From Rhynchopus sp. YZ270_cl-10 (Eukaryota > Euglenozoa > Diplonemea > Diplonemida > Diplonemidae), in the NCBI GenBank assembly GCA_964035575.1, contig OZ037839.1, positions 434,001 to 498,000 of the forward strand: a stretch of 64,000 nt of DNA. The letters are read 5' to 3'. Positions 11,898 to 22,993 of the stretch are shown piece by piece. The position numbers and the translations under genes were made by a program. The notes under the pieces are model-generated. The model was not told the DNA's origin and ran no database searches. It was given only the letters and a program-made list of their open reading frames with translations. Within the stretch, counting starts at the first letter, position 1. The number at the start of each line of letters is the position of its first letter.

Positions 11898-13605
11898 TGT
11901 TGCTGATGCCTTTTCAATTCACCTGCGCAGGTTTGGGTGTGAGAGAGAGGAAGGGCAGTGGTACAGGGAAGGGAGTGTAAAAGATGCCACTTCGTCTTCC
12001 CAAAGAACAACGTTAGACGCGAAGCAACATTATTGCTTCTCAGCAGGGATACAGTGAGAGTACAAGGTTTTGTTTTCATGCCCTCTTGGAAGTGACGTAT
12101 ATCCAGCACGATTGGGATATGTATAAATGAAGGAAAAGCGCAGAAGATGAACCTAATCCTCACGTGCTAAGGGCACTGTGTTCACAATCATTAACGCACA
12201 AACCAAACTCAGAGTATTTTGCCACAGGTATTTATGTTCTAGATAACGGAAGGACACCATCACGTACCACTAGATAGGAAGAGCAGACTCAGAGCCGGCA
12301 TGACGAGGCAATCATTTATGTCCATAGAATGCGAGACTAGCGCAAAAGACTTGTGAGACAAGAGGGGTGCAAACACTGACAGAGGGAAAGGAGGTGTGAG
12401 GGAGGGTTGACTTTGTGCGTGCTTTTTAGTTTGTGTTCCAAATCGTAGATCTGACTAGTATAGTGAGATCTATACATTTTACGCACAATCCCAGGATACC
12501 TAGCATCCTGGGATTCTACATAAATTGTATAAATCTGACGATAAAAAAAAGTTGGGATTGTGCACATCAAAGAATCAGATTTATGCCATTTCCTTTGTAC
12601 TGTACCGAATATTATAACCATACCGCGTACATGCTCATGCGCGCCTACACGCGACAATAAGCGGGTTAAAAAATCAGGTGGCATAAACACAATATAATGG
12701 TAGAGTTGAAATACAAAGCCTCTCGTGACGGTGTACCTTGTTACATGACCGGGTGTGGGGTGGACACCCAACCATGCAGGTCCCACATTTCGTGGTTTAC
12801 ATCTGAAAAAATACATTGTATTGATCTGACTCTAACCTTGTGCACATCTGCAAACATTTGACTTTCGTACAAAAAAAGATTTTTATTCTTCCTCCGACGG
12901 ACCCACTGTACGAATGCCAGCCCCGGATGAAAGCACAGAAAATAGTATCTGACTTCAGGATATATGCCCGTGTATAAAAAGAAAACAAAAAACAAACTGT
13001 TTTTTCATTTAAAGGACCTTCAGTCGATTCTATTTCCTTTTGCCAAATGCTTGGTATATAAAAATAACGCTGTATCAACAAGCATTGTTTACATCGCGGT
13101 GATACGTCCATTGAAAATCACGTCTTCAGAAAAGTTCGGGAATGTAGGCTAAAATGTTTTCTGCATAGCCACGACAATAATCAATAAAAGAAGAAGAAAA
13201 CGAGAGGGGGAAAATCGGGGAGGGAAAACAAAATGGGGGACTACTATTTATGTTTTATGTACCTTACGCCACACCCTCGCAAAAGGGTGGGTTAAGATTG
13301 ATGAAGTCTAGCACCTTCTCGGGTAAATGGGAATTCTCCGTTTTTTCGGGTCTTTCCATACACACGAGAACAACGTCAATGGTACACTCACATAATTCCT
13401 GATCAGGTGAACAGCAAATAGGATCAGGGGGTAATCGCACTACCCCCCCTTATCACAATAATAGGGAAACAGAAAACGTTTGTGTGATTAGACTACTATC
13501 TCAAGAGAGCCGTCGATGATCAAACAAGGGAAACAGAAAACAGAAGTCTTTGTGAAATGAATGTGTCTTCTCGTGCACACATCACAACAAAGTTGCACCC
13601 CACAT
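11898..13605. other. Inter-gene spacer of the GH59 array (copies 1-2)
   Basis: No gene. The right part holds the 3' flank of copy 2, the left part the 5' flank of copy 1; both recur around the other copies. It includes a hairpin at 12489-12517 (AATCCCAGGAT and its inverse), a lone transposon end at 12662-12682, and a dispersed module at 12705-12800. Confidence 0.7.
12705..12800. repeat. Dispersed hairpin-bearing module
   Basis: Begins TTGAAATACAAAGCCTCTCG and ends CGTGGTTTACATCTGAAAAA. The middle holds a partial stem around CACCCAACCATGCAG. A close relative lies at 42630-42768 inside the SLC25 intron, with partial copies at 562-600 and 44482-44575. Confidence 0.65.
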
Positions 13606-16335
13606 CTACGCTACTGGGCAGGTGGAAAGACATTTGGGGTACTTCAGGGCGGCGATGGTGTCGTACTGGTTGCGCAGCTGAAAGGGGGTGTGTGTGAATT
13701 ATGGTACACGGTTCAGTAAGTGGCAGTGCCATGTGGAAATAATTAGCATGAGCACATGTTGCTATAACGGTACACTTCCCACACGACTGTGAAGTACATG
13801 ACTTGACTTGTGTCATACTGCGGTTTCACCATTAGAAGCTATATAAATGCATCCCATGGACAAGTGTAGATATTTAGGTATAATATGTGTTGGTTCAGAT
13901 CAAAGACATACCTGGAATGTGTTCGGGTAGTAGCTCCACTTCTGCCAGGAGCTAGGTGCGGCGGATGAGTCTGCAATGGTAAGCGAGCCGTTGCTGTGGC
14001 CCACGAGCATGAGCTTCGTGTTGCCGAGGATGTGCATAACATCAACATGGTTCCTGATGCGTGTGTAGTCGTTCTGAAACTGCTGTGCAGTGTTGTTCTG
14101 CAAGCAGACCTCCAGCGTGAGCACATCAGCACTGTTCATGCTCACACAGAGTCCCGATGCCCTGTGCACGATCTGCCAGTTCGAACGCAGGTCAAAGCTT
14201 TGGTAATCAAGTGCCAGTCCGTTGCTCACACAGTCGAGCACAGTGAGCACTGTTCCCTGCTTTGCCGCTGCGCAAGGTGACGACGGGTTCCAGTTCGGCC
14301 CTGCTGCAGTGATGTTCACGTCGTCGTACTCCACAGCAAGCCACGCGTTTGCACCAAGCGCAGCAAACCCGTTGTCGTAGTTCTCAATTGCCTCGTTCGT
14401 GAACAGCGTTTCACCCAGATCCTGCACACGTCCACGCCACACACCGCTGGCCACGGCTTCCTCGGTAAGTGTCATGTACGACGCACTGGCCACAGACGCA
14501 ACAGTCTCAAGCTGCAGCGCAAACCACAGATTCCCAGGAGGTGTCTGCACCTTTCCTGACTTGATCACCGTGGACGTGCCGTACGACGGCGGACCAGAGC
14601 CCAACGCAGGTCCACCATAGCTGAGAGTGTACTCACCCGACCCGTAAACGCACAGCACAACACCCTGCGCCCACGACTGGTTCACACGTGTCGCAACACA
14701 TCCTGCTGCGTCTGTCGAAGGAAGATGGATGCGGGTCGAAATCCTGATGTCCTGGAACTCCTTCATCCCAATCAAAGTCATTGGTCCGTTGGAGCCGTGG
14801 TCGCTCCAACCAATAGGAAGCTGTGGCACCATCTGACGGAGTGAGCCTGAGTGGACTTCAAAGGCTCCAATCTGGTCCGTCAGGTACTTGCCCTCCTGCC
14901 CGTCCGCAACAGCACTGAAGTCGTCAACGTGCGGCAAGGGGAACAGCGGTACAGATGCAGGTGGTGTGTACTGCCCCTTCTTCCCAGTCTTCACCGTGGT
15001 CAAGGTGATGTAGTCCCCAACGTTCACCTCGACAGTGACCTGGCCGTTCACAGGGGTCACCTCTCCCATGTATTCGAACTGCTGGGTGACGTTGTTCTCG
15101 TAGTTGGAGCGCCACACAGCAAGGTTGGTGTTCGGGGTGAGTCCTGCAAAGGTGAACGTCGCGTTCTCTGCGGAAACGTCAAATGCAGGCAGTCCGGGGC
15201 GTGTGCACGCCGCATGTTCGTGCGACACCTTTGCGATCATCATCGTCACGTCCGTCCCCTCCGTGTCCACGATTGTCGTGTAGAACCCACCGTTCGTGAG
15301 CTCTCCACTGCCCGACCCCACAGAGAGGTACTTCCACCCAACCTCCGTGAACTGTGTCACGTGTGCCGTGGCCCAGACAACCTCGAAAGTGCTGTAGTGT
15401 CCTGACCAGGGCTGCACAGAGGTCAGCATCGAGGAGGCGTACCAGTTGGTGCCGTGGTAGTACGCACCCACAAGGTTCCACATGATGCTCGAAGTCATGC
15501 CTGAGAGGACGTAGTGCGAGTTCACGACACGTGCCCAGCACGCTGCCCCGTTGTAGTCGTCGTAACTCGAAGACTCTTCACTTGACCAGAACGGCTTGTT
15601 CAGAGCGTGGCAGTCGCTGTAGTTCTTGTAGTCCGAAGGGTAGTGCAGGCCGATGATGTCCACTGCATCTGCGTATGCTGGGTCCTTGATTAACTCGCTG
15701 CAAATGTCAGCAAACCCGTCCTTAGCAACAAGCTTGATGTTGGGAAACCCTGCGTCTGCCAGCGTCTTCTTCAGGGACACTGCATATGCGGCGGAGGACG
15801 AACGTTCGTTCCAGACACCAATATAGTCGATGTCGAGTCCGTGTGTCTGCTTTGCCCCAACAATCCAGTTCTTGATGTACAGCGCTGTCTGGTTGGGGTA
15901 TGTGAAGGGCGATCCCGACGGCTTGCCAGTGACAGGGTCGTTGCCAACCCAGCCTGGGAAGGCCCAGGGAAGACCGTACAGCTTGATCTTAGGGTTGCGT
16001 GCCTTGGCCTCCTTCATGAGCCACCATTCGTAGCCTCGTGTCACATCAAGGTCGTCCTTTGAGTGCATGTGGCTCGTCTCCGTGCCGTCTGTCGACTGTG
16101 AGTCGCCCCCAATCTCAACCTTGAGGATCTGCAGGGACGCACCGAAGTTGGGCAGGAACAGATAGTCAAGGATCTGCGAGCGTTGGGGCTCCACGTAGTC
16201 AAGGAGGAGACGTGACGTGGCACCCCCGCCAGAGAGACCACCCAGGCCCCAGAAGACGTCCTTTGCGGCCGCCGTGTTGACGGGGTACGCTGTCTGCTGC
16301 GCCGCCATGCAGGCAAGCAGAACCACACTCTGCAT
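13606..16335 (-). CDS. Secreted galactocerebrosidase (GH59), tandem copy 2
   Basis: Exon 1 is 16335-13912 (808 codons), the intron 13911-13678, exon 2 13677-13606 (23 residues and stop). The signal peptide, both catalytic glutamates and the C-terminal ricin-B-like module are all present, as in copy 1. The intron is 234 bp, much longer than in copies 1 and 3, owing to extra sequence in its middle. Around residues 205-240 this copy carries the variant FADICSELIKDPAY ... YKNYSDC, shared with copy 4 but not with copies 1 and 3. Elsewhere it is closer to copies 1 and 3. Expected to be an active secreted or lysosomal enzyme. Confidence 0.92.
13678..13911 (-). other. Intron of GH59 copy 2 (234 bp)
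   Basis: It has the same donor context (TTCCAG|GTATGT) and acceptor (CCCCCTTTCAG|CTGCGC) as the other copies. It is about 150 bp longer, the extra sequence lying between about 13690 and 13870. Confidence 0.88.
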
Positions 16336-18218
16336 TGTTGCTGATGCCTTTTCAATTCACCTGCGCAGGTTTGGGTGTGAGTGAGAGGAAGGGGAGTGTG
16401 GGTTGAGGGGGGCAGGTCACAAAATACCACGGCTTCACCAATTTTATTCTTCTTCTAAAAGAACAACGTTACACACGCGAAGCAACATTATTGCTTCTCA
16501 GCAGGGATACAGTGAGAGTACAAGGTTTTGTTTTCATGCCCTCATTTGGAAGTGACGTATATCCAGCACGATTGGGATATGTATAAATGAAGGAAAAGCG
16601 CAGAAGATGAACCTAATCCTCACGTGCTAAGGGCACTGTGTTCACAATAGTTAACTCACAAACGAACTGAAACTCAGAGTATTTTGCCACAGGTATTTAT
16701 GCTCCAGCTCCCAGAAGCACACCATCACGTGACACTAGATAGGAAGAGCAGACGCAGACGAGGTGATCTTTTATGTCCATAGAATGCGAGACTAGCGCAA
16801 AAGACTTGTGAGACAAGAGGAATGCAAACAGGACGTAGACGACGGCCGACGAGAGAAAGGAAGGGGGAGGGAGGGTTGACTCTTTTGTTTAGTTTGTTTT
16901 TGAAATTTTTGAAATAAGACCAGGACCCTCACACCGGGATAAGAAGTTCGGAAAAATTCTGCCATTTTGTTGTTGTGATCAAGAACTTATGATGCAATCC
17001 TTTTTCGATTTTAGTTTTCTTAGCCCGGTTGTAGAGTTGACCTGGAACACAAAAAGCTTACGACAATTTAACTACAGGATGGATTTTGTGCAACGTTGTG
17101 TCCTCGGTAGTCGAAAAATATAAAGGATTATATCCCTTGGGCTCACTACGTTTGCCCGAGCATATAATCCCCCATTTTTATTTTGGAGGAAAAAGAAGGT
17201 GGGGGGAGAGGGGTTTGTAAAGTTATAAAAAACAACGAGGTGTACTCCACACACAATGCAAGAGGCAAAAAGAAAAAAAAAAGAAAATAAAACAGCAGTT
17301 GTTGAGCAACGGCATATTCTAAGCAGAAAGACTTAAACACTCCCTTTAAAAATAGTTCCCCCTTTTTTGCAACCAAGGTTTTTACACTGCCCCCTTTTTT
17401 TCCACAAGGGGTAACCCGGGTTTAGTGGGCAACCTATTTGACTAAAGTGGCCGTAAAAATAGTACATTCTGAAAGATCTGGTGCGAAACAGTCCAAAAAT
17501 CACATTCTGAATTTCGGTTCTTTTTTTTTGTTGTGTCCACCATTTCCTAAACAATATTCCGCGCCTTCGGGGGGGCACGGTTCTTCACCTTTGTGTATCA
17601 ACAATCATTGTTTACATCGTGACTGTGAGGCGAGATAAATGTCTTTTTCTTTTTCTGCGTAGACACGACAATAATCAAAGAAGAAGAAGAAGTAAGAAAC
17701 ATGATCAGGGGGTAATCGCACTACCCCCTTTATCACAAAAAAATAGGGGAGCAAAAGAAAACATTGTAAGGTGAATGAGTCTTCTCCAGCACAACACAAA
17801 TGTTACGTTATTGATGACACACCTATGACTGACCCACTGCACAATGCCACCGCCAACCGTGCCCTGGGGAGGTCACGGTAACACAAAAAAAAAGGTTGGT
17901 ACAGATGAATGTAAAATAATGGTGCGTGGGACAGCTGAGGGTGCGGTTTGTTGCCATAAGAAAAATACGTTTGCCTTTGCTGGTTTCTGCACAGGCCGGG
18001 GGTATGGAGGGGTGAGGGAGGGCACAACTGGATGCCGTCAAAAAAATATGAAAGCTTAAAAGATGACATAAGCCTCGTGTGCATACTCACCTTGAAACAA
18101 AATAAGCACAACAGATGCATGAGTGCAAGAAGCCTTTGTAAGGGGGGCAATCACACGAGACATTGTACTTCCTCGTTTTGTCTCCAATGTCTCCCATCCT
18201 TGCGGAGGAGCACCCCAT
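16336..18218. other. Inter-gene spacer of the GH59 array (copies 2-3)
   Basis: No gene recognised. 16336-16870 is the 5' flank of copy 2, similar to 11898-12400. The 17600-17760 part resembles the 3' flank seen around 8780 and 9150. The frames in between lack protein-like composition. Confidence 0.65.
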
Positions 18219-20795
18219 CTACGCTACTGGGCAGGTGGAAAGACATTTTGGGTACTTCAGGGCGGCGATGGTGTCGTACTGGTTGCGCAGCTGAAAAGGA
18301 TGTGCGGTGGAGTGTAAGTGATAAAAGGTGTGGGATTTAAGCTAAAAAAATGTTCTTGGTTCAGATCGAAGACATACCTGGAATGTGTTCGGGTAGTAGC
18401 TCCACTTCTGCCAGGAGCTAGGTGCGGCGGATGAGTCTGCAATGGTAAGCGAGCCGTTGCTGTGGCCCACGAGCATGAGCTTCGTGTTGCCAAGGATGTG
18501 CATAACATCAACCTCGTTCCTGATGTGGGTGTAGTCGTTCTCAAACTGCTGTGCAGTGTTGTTCTGCAAGCAGACCTCCAGCGTGAGCACATCAGTACTG
18601 TTCATGCTCACACAGAGTCCCGATGCCCTGTGCACGATCTGCCAGTTCGAACGCAGGTCAAAGCTTTGGTAATCAAGTGCCAGTCCGTTGCTCACACAGT
18701 CGAGCACAGTGAGCACTGTTCCCTGCTTTGCCGCTGCGCAAGGTGACGTCGGGTTCCAGTTCGGCCCTGCCGCAGTGACGTTCACGTCGTCGTACTCCAC
18801 AGCAAGCCACGCGTTTGCACCAAGCGCAGCAAACCCGTTGTCGTAGTTCTCAATTGCCTCGTTCGTGAACAGCGTCTCACCCAGATCCTGCACACGTCCA
18901 CGCCACGCACCGCTGGCCACAGCTTCCTCGGTAAGTGTCATGTACGACGCACTGGCCACAGACGCAACAGTCTCGAGCTGCAGCGCAAACCACAGATTCC
19001 CAGGAGGTGTCTGCACCTTTCCTGACTTGATCACCGTGGACGTGCCGTACGACGGCGGACCAGAGCCCAACGCAGGTCCACCATAGCTGAGAGTGTACTC
19101 ACCCGACCCGTACAGGCACAGCACAACACCCTGTGTCCACATCTGGTTCACACGTGTCGCAACACATCCTGCTGCGTCTGTCGAAGGAAGATGGATGCGG
19201 GTCGAAATCCTGATGTCCTGGAACTCCTTCATCCCAATCAAAGTCATTGGTCCGTTGGAGCCGTGGTCGCTCCAACCAATAGGAAGCTGTGGCACCATCT
19301 GACGGAGTGAGCCTGAGTGGACCTCAAAGGCTCCAATCTGGTCCGTCAGGTACTTGCCCTCCTGCCCGTCCGCAACAGCACTGAAGTCGTCGACGTGCGG
19401 CAAGGGAAACGGTACCGATGTCGATGGTGTGTACTGCCCCTTCTTCCCCGTCTTCACCGTGGTCAAGGTGATGTAGTCCCCAACGTTCACCTCGACAGTG
19501 ACCTGGCCGTTCACAGGGGTCACCTCTCCCATGTATTCGAACTGCTGGGTGACGTTGTTCTCGTAGTTGGAGCGCCACACAGCAAGGTTGGTGTTCGGGG
19601 TGAGTCCTGCAAAGGTGAACGTCGCGTTCTCTGCGGAAACGTCAAACGCAGGCAGTCCGGGGCGTGTGCACGCCGCATGTTCGTGCGACACCTTTGCGAT
19701 CATCATCGTCACGTCCGTCCCCTCCGTGTCCACGATTGTTGTGTAAAACCCACCGTTCGTGAGCTCTCCACTGCCCGACCCCACAGAGAGGTACTTCCAC
19801 CCAACCTGTGTGAACTGTGTCACGTGTGCCGTGGCCCAGACAACTTCGAATGTGCTGTAGTGTCCTGACCAGGGCTGCACAGACGTCAGCAGCCCAGAGG
19901 CGTACCAGTTGGTGCCGTGGTAGTACGCTCCTACTAGGCTCCACATGATGCTCGAAGTCATGCCTGAGAGGACGTAGTGCGAGTTCACGACACGTGCCCA
20001 GCACGCTGCCCCGTTGTAGTCGTCGTAGCTCGAAGACTCTTCACTTGACCAGAACGGCTTGTTCAGAGCGTGGCAGTCGCTGTAGTTGCTGTAGTCCGAA
20101 GGGTAGTGCAGGCCGATGATGTCCACTGCATCTGCGTATGCCGGGTCCTTCTGCAGTGTGGCACAGATGTCAGCACCTCCGTCCTTAGCAACAAGCTTGA
20201 TGTTGGGAAACCCTGCGTCTGCCAGCGTCTTCTTCAGGGACACTGCATATGCGGCGGAGGACGAACGTTCGTTCCAGACACCAATATAGTCGATGTCGAG
20301 TCCGTGTGTCTGCTTTGCCCCAACAATCCAGTTCTTGATGTACAGCGCTGTCTGGTTGGGGTATGTGAAGGGCGATCCCGACGGCTTGCCAGTGACAGGG
20401 TCGTTGCCAACCCAGCCTGGGAAGGCCCAGGGCAGACCGTACAGCTTGATCTTGGGGTTGCGTGCCTTGGCCTCCTTCATGAGCCACCATTCGTAGCCTC
20501 GTGTCACATCAAGGTCGTCCTTTGAGTGCATGTGGCTCGTCTCCGTGCCGTCTGTCGACTGTGAGTCGCCCCCAATCTCAACCTTGAGGATCTGCAGGGA
20601 CGCACCGAAGTTGGGCAGGAACAGATAGTCAAGGATCTGCGAGCGTTGGGGCTCCACGTAGTCAAGGAGGAGACGTGACGATGCACCTGCAGAGAGACCA
20701 CCCAGGCCCCAGAAGACGTCCTTTGCGGCCGCCGTGTTGACGGGGTACGCTGTCTGCTGCGCCGCCATGCAGGCAAGCAGAACCACACTCTGCAT
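18219..20795 (-). CDS. Secreted galactocerebrosidase (GH59), tandem copy 3
   Basis: Exon 1 is 20795-18378 (806 codons), the intron 18377-18291 (87 bp), exon 2 18290-18219 (23 residues and stop). The same signal peptide, GH59 barrel with NERS and SSEESSSY catalytic segments, and C-terminal ricin-B-like module are present. Small differences are seen: LSAGASSR in place of LSGGGATSR near residue 35, STSVPFPLPH in place of ASVPLFPLPH near 467, and SGLLTSVQPW in place of SSMLTSVQPW. It shares the GADICATLQKD variant with copy 1. Confidence 0.92.
18291..18377 (-). other. Intron of GH59 copy 3 (87 bp)
   Basis: Donor GTATGT and acceptor TTTTCAG, phase 0. The flanking exon ends are identical to those of copies 1 and 2. 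Confidence 0.88.
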
Positions 20796-22993
20796 TGTTG
20801 CTGATGCCTTTTCAATTCACCTGCGCAGGTTTGGGTGTGTGTGAGAGCAAGGGGAGTGGGTTGAGGGGGACAGGTCACAAAATACCACGGCTTCACCTAT
20901 TTTCTTCCTCTTCTAAAAGAACAACGTTACACACGCGAAGCAACATTATTACTTCTCAGCAGGGATACAGTGAGAGCGAACACAAACGGTACCAATCAGC
21001 CCCCATGAGCATTTGTATAGTTAGACTAACACCTTGAGCCTTTGCCCCCTTGCCCCAGAAGGGTAGGACAAAGAAAGCGAAGTCAATACAAAAGCCTCTG
21101 GGACCGCCAGGCACTGACACTCTGTGGGTTAAATCCGTACTGCTCTTCACTCGGAGGTTTCTTACAGGAAAACTGTAAGACACACATTTCCACATCTGAA
21201 TAAAAAAAGAAAGACACGTGTCCATGGAACACTTCACAGGGAGTTGGTGATGCCAAATCGGAAATAAAATGAAAAAAAAATAGTGGTGTTCATCTTCGGG
21301 TGTCTACACTAAAACAACCGAGTTTCAAAAAAAAAATAAAAGCTCCATTCCCGAAGCACCGAAATGAGAGGAGTGTACAAAGCATATAGTAAAGGGTCAA
21401 TCAGGATATCTCAACTAATTTTTAGAAAAGAAGCGAGAATGGAAAATATTAAAACGCCCCCATTTCGTCTTTTCTTTTAGGTACGCTACCCACCTTCCAC
21501 AACAAAAGCTTAGAAGAAAAACCTACCTGCTTTTCGTCACCAAAATATAAAAAAAAATTGCTCTGTCTCGGGATTTTTCAAACCCCCCCCCCCGGGAGGA
21601 TTTTGTTTACTCCCCTCCCATGACGGCCCGATTAGTGCTAAACTAGTAGTGCTACTCAGTAGCCTACTGTGTAACACTACTCGTATAACACAGTCATTTG
21701 GACCAGTAGCAGTTGTCCCCCTGACTAGGTCCACCGTGCACTATGTGAGGAACTGTTGAGGAGCTGAAAAGAGAATTCGTAAAGGGGCGCGAACATGCCT
21801 CACTCCGCAGAGCACACATCCAAAAAAAGAAGAAAAAGAACTAAAAACATCCTTTTTTGCCAAAATTGATTCGTAGCGTTACTCAGCTGTTCAACAGAAG
21901 AGCTCTATTAGCAAATCTTTATTTCAGCAAAAAAAAAAAAATGCAAGTTTCCTTTTTTCCCTTCAGAAAACCCTCTGGTATCATTAGAACAGTTCAAAAA
22001 TCAGGACAGCAGCAGAGAAAAAAAAAACAACAAAATGTCCACTATAAGAAAGCAGCTAATGATAAAAAAAATACACACGACAGTAAAATAGTAAGATATG
22101 TGCACCTCACTCACCTAACAAAAACAAGGCAATATTTTTTTCTTTCGCATCCCACGCTACCCCGCAGGAGGTGGGAAGTAGGAGGCAGGATGATTGTAAG
22201 AAAGGTTTGAAAGATGCATAATATGGCACAGTCTATAAACCCACCCTCCTAAAAGATAACCTTTTAGGGGGGTCGGTTTATGGACTGTGCCATATAAACC
22301 TCACAACACACTTTTCTTTGTAGTAAAAAGGGCTGCTTTTTTAGGCACCTTGAATGTCCAGGAAGCAGGGCTTCTTTGTCTGCGCACAAAAAAATGATTA
22401 AAATATTATTTTCAATCGAAAGATGGAGTTTTTTTGTCCATCAGCGTCGTCTCCTCTTTTTTTGCACAAAAAAAAATAAATTCTAAAGCACAGAGTGAGT
22501 TGGTTCTATACTTTGAGAAAAAAAAAAATCCTCGACCTTAAAAAACACAAAAAGCGATAAAGCGAGGTGTCGTTTTGTTTTTGTACGTCGTGAAATACAA
22601 TTACTATTTTTCTTTCGAGGAGGCAGCGGGGGGAGGGGAGGAAGTGGCAGTAGTGGAGGGGAGGGGAGGGGACGGTTGGGAAGGAAGGAGCGGCCGATGC
22701 GCAGCGAGCGCACCTGACACGACTGTGGTTTCCAAAAAAAAAAAAGACCTAAAAAAAAAAAAAGAGTTGTGAAAAAAGAATGTTGTGTAAGATGGATCCC
22801 GAGCCTCGCTCAGAACAATCTAAAAAAAGAGAACAGGGAGAGAAGTTGAACGAAACGACATCGGCAGACGCAGGACACCGTAAAGAAAAATGATTTTAAA
22901 AAAAAACCCCCCTCTGAAGGTCCTTATTCACGTGAGCGAAGGGCTCGCTACCATGAGGAATGCTGTTCTTCTGTATAATTTGACTCTCCCTAC
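20796..22993. other. Spacer between GH59 copies 3 and 4
   Basis: No gene recognised. It contains a diverged copy of the T-arm-like repeat (21076-21140), many A/T homopolymer runs, a foldback at 22221-22295 and a GGGGA/GGAGG purine-rich stretch near 22620-22690. The right-hand part is the 3' region of copy 4. Confidence 0.65.
22221..22295. repeat. 75-bp foldback
   Basis: ATATGGCACAGTC ... ATAAACC ... CCTCCTAAAAG is followed by its inverse CTTTTAGG ... GGTTTATGGACTGTGCCATAT around a short loop. The arms are about 33 nt with a few mismatches. It could be a MITE or a transcribed hairpin. Confidence 0.75.
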
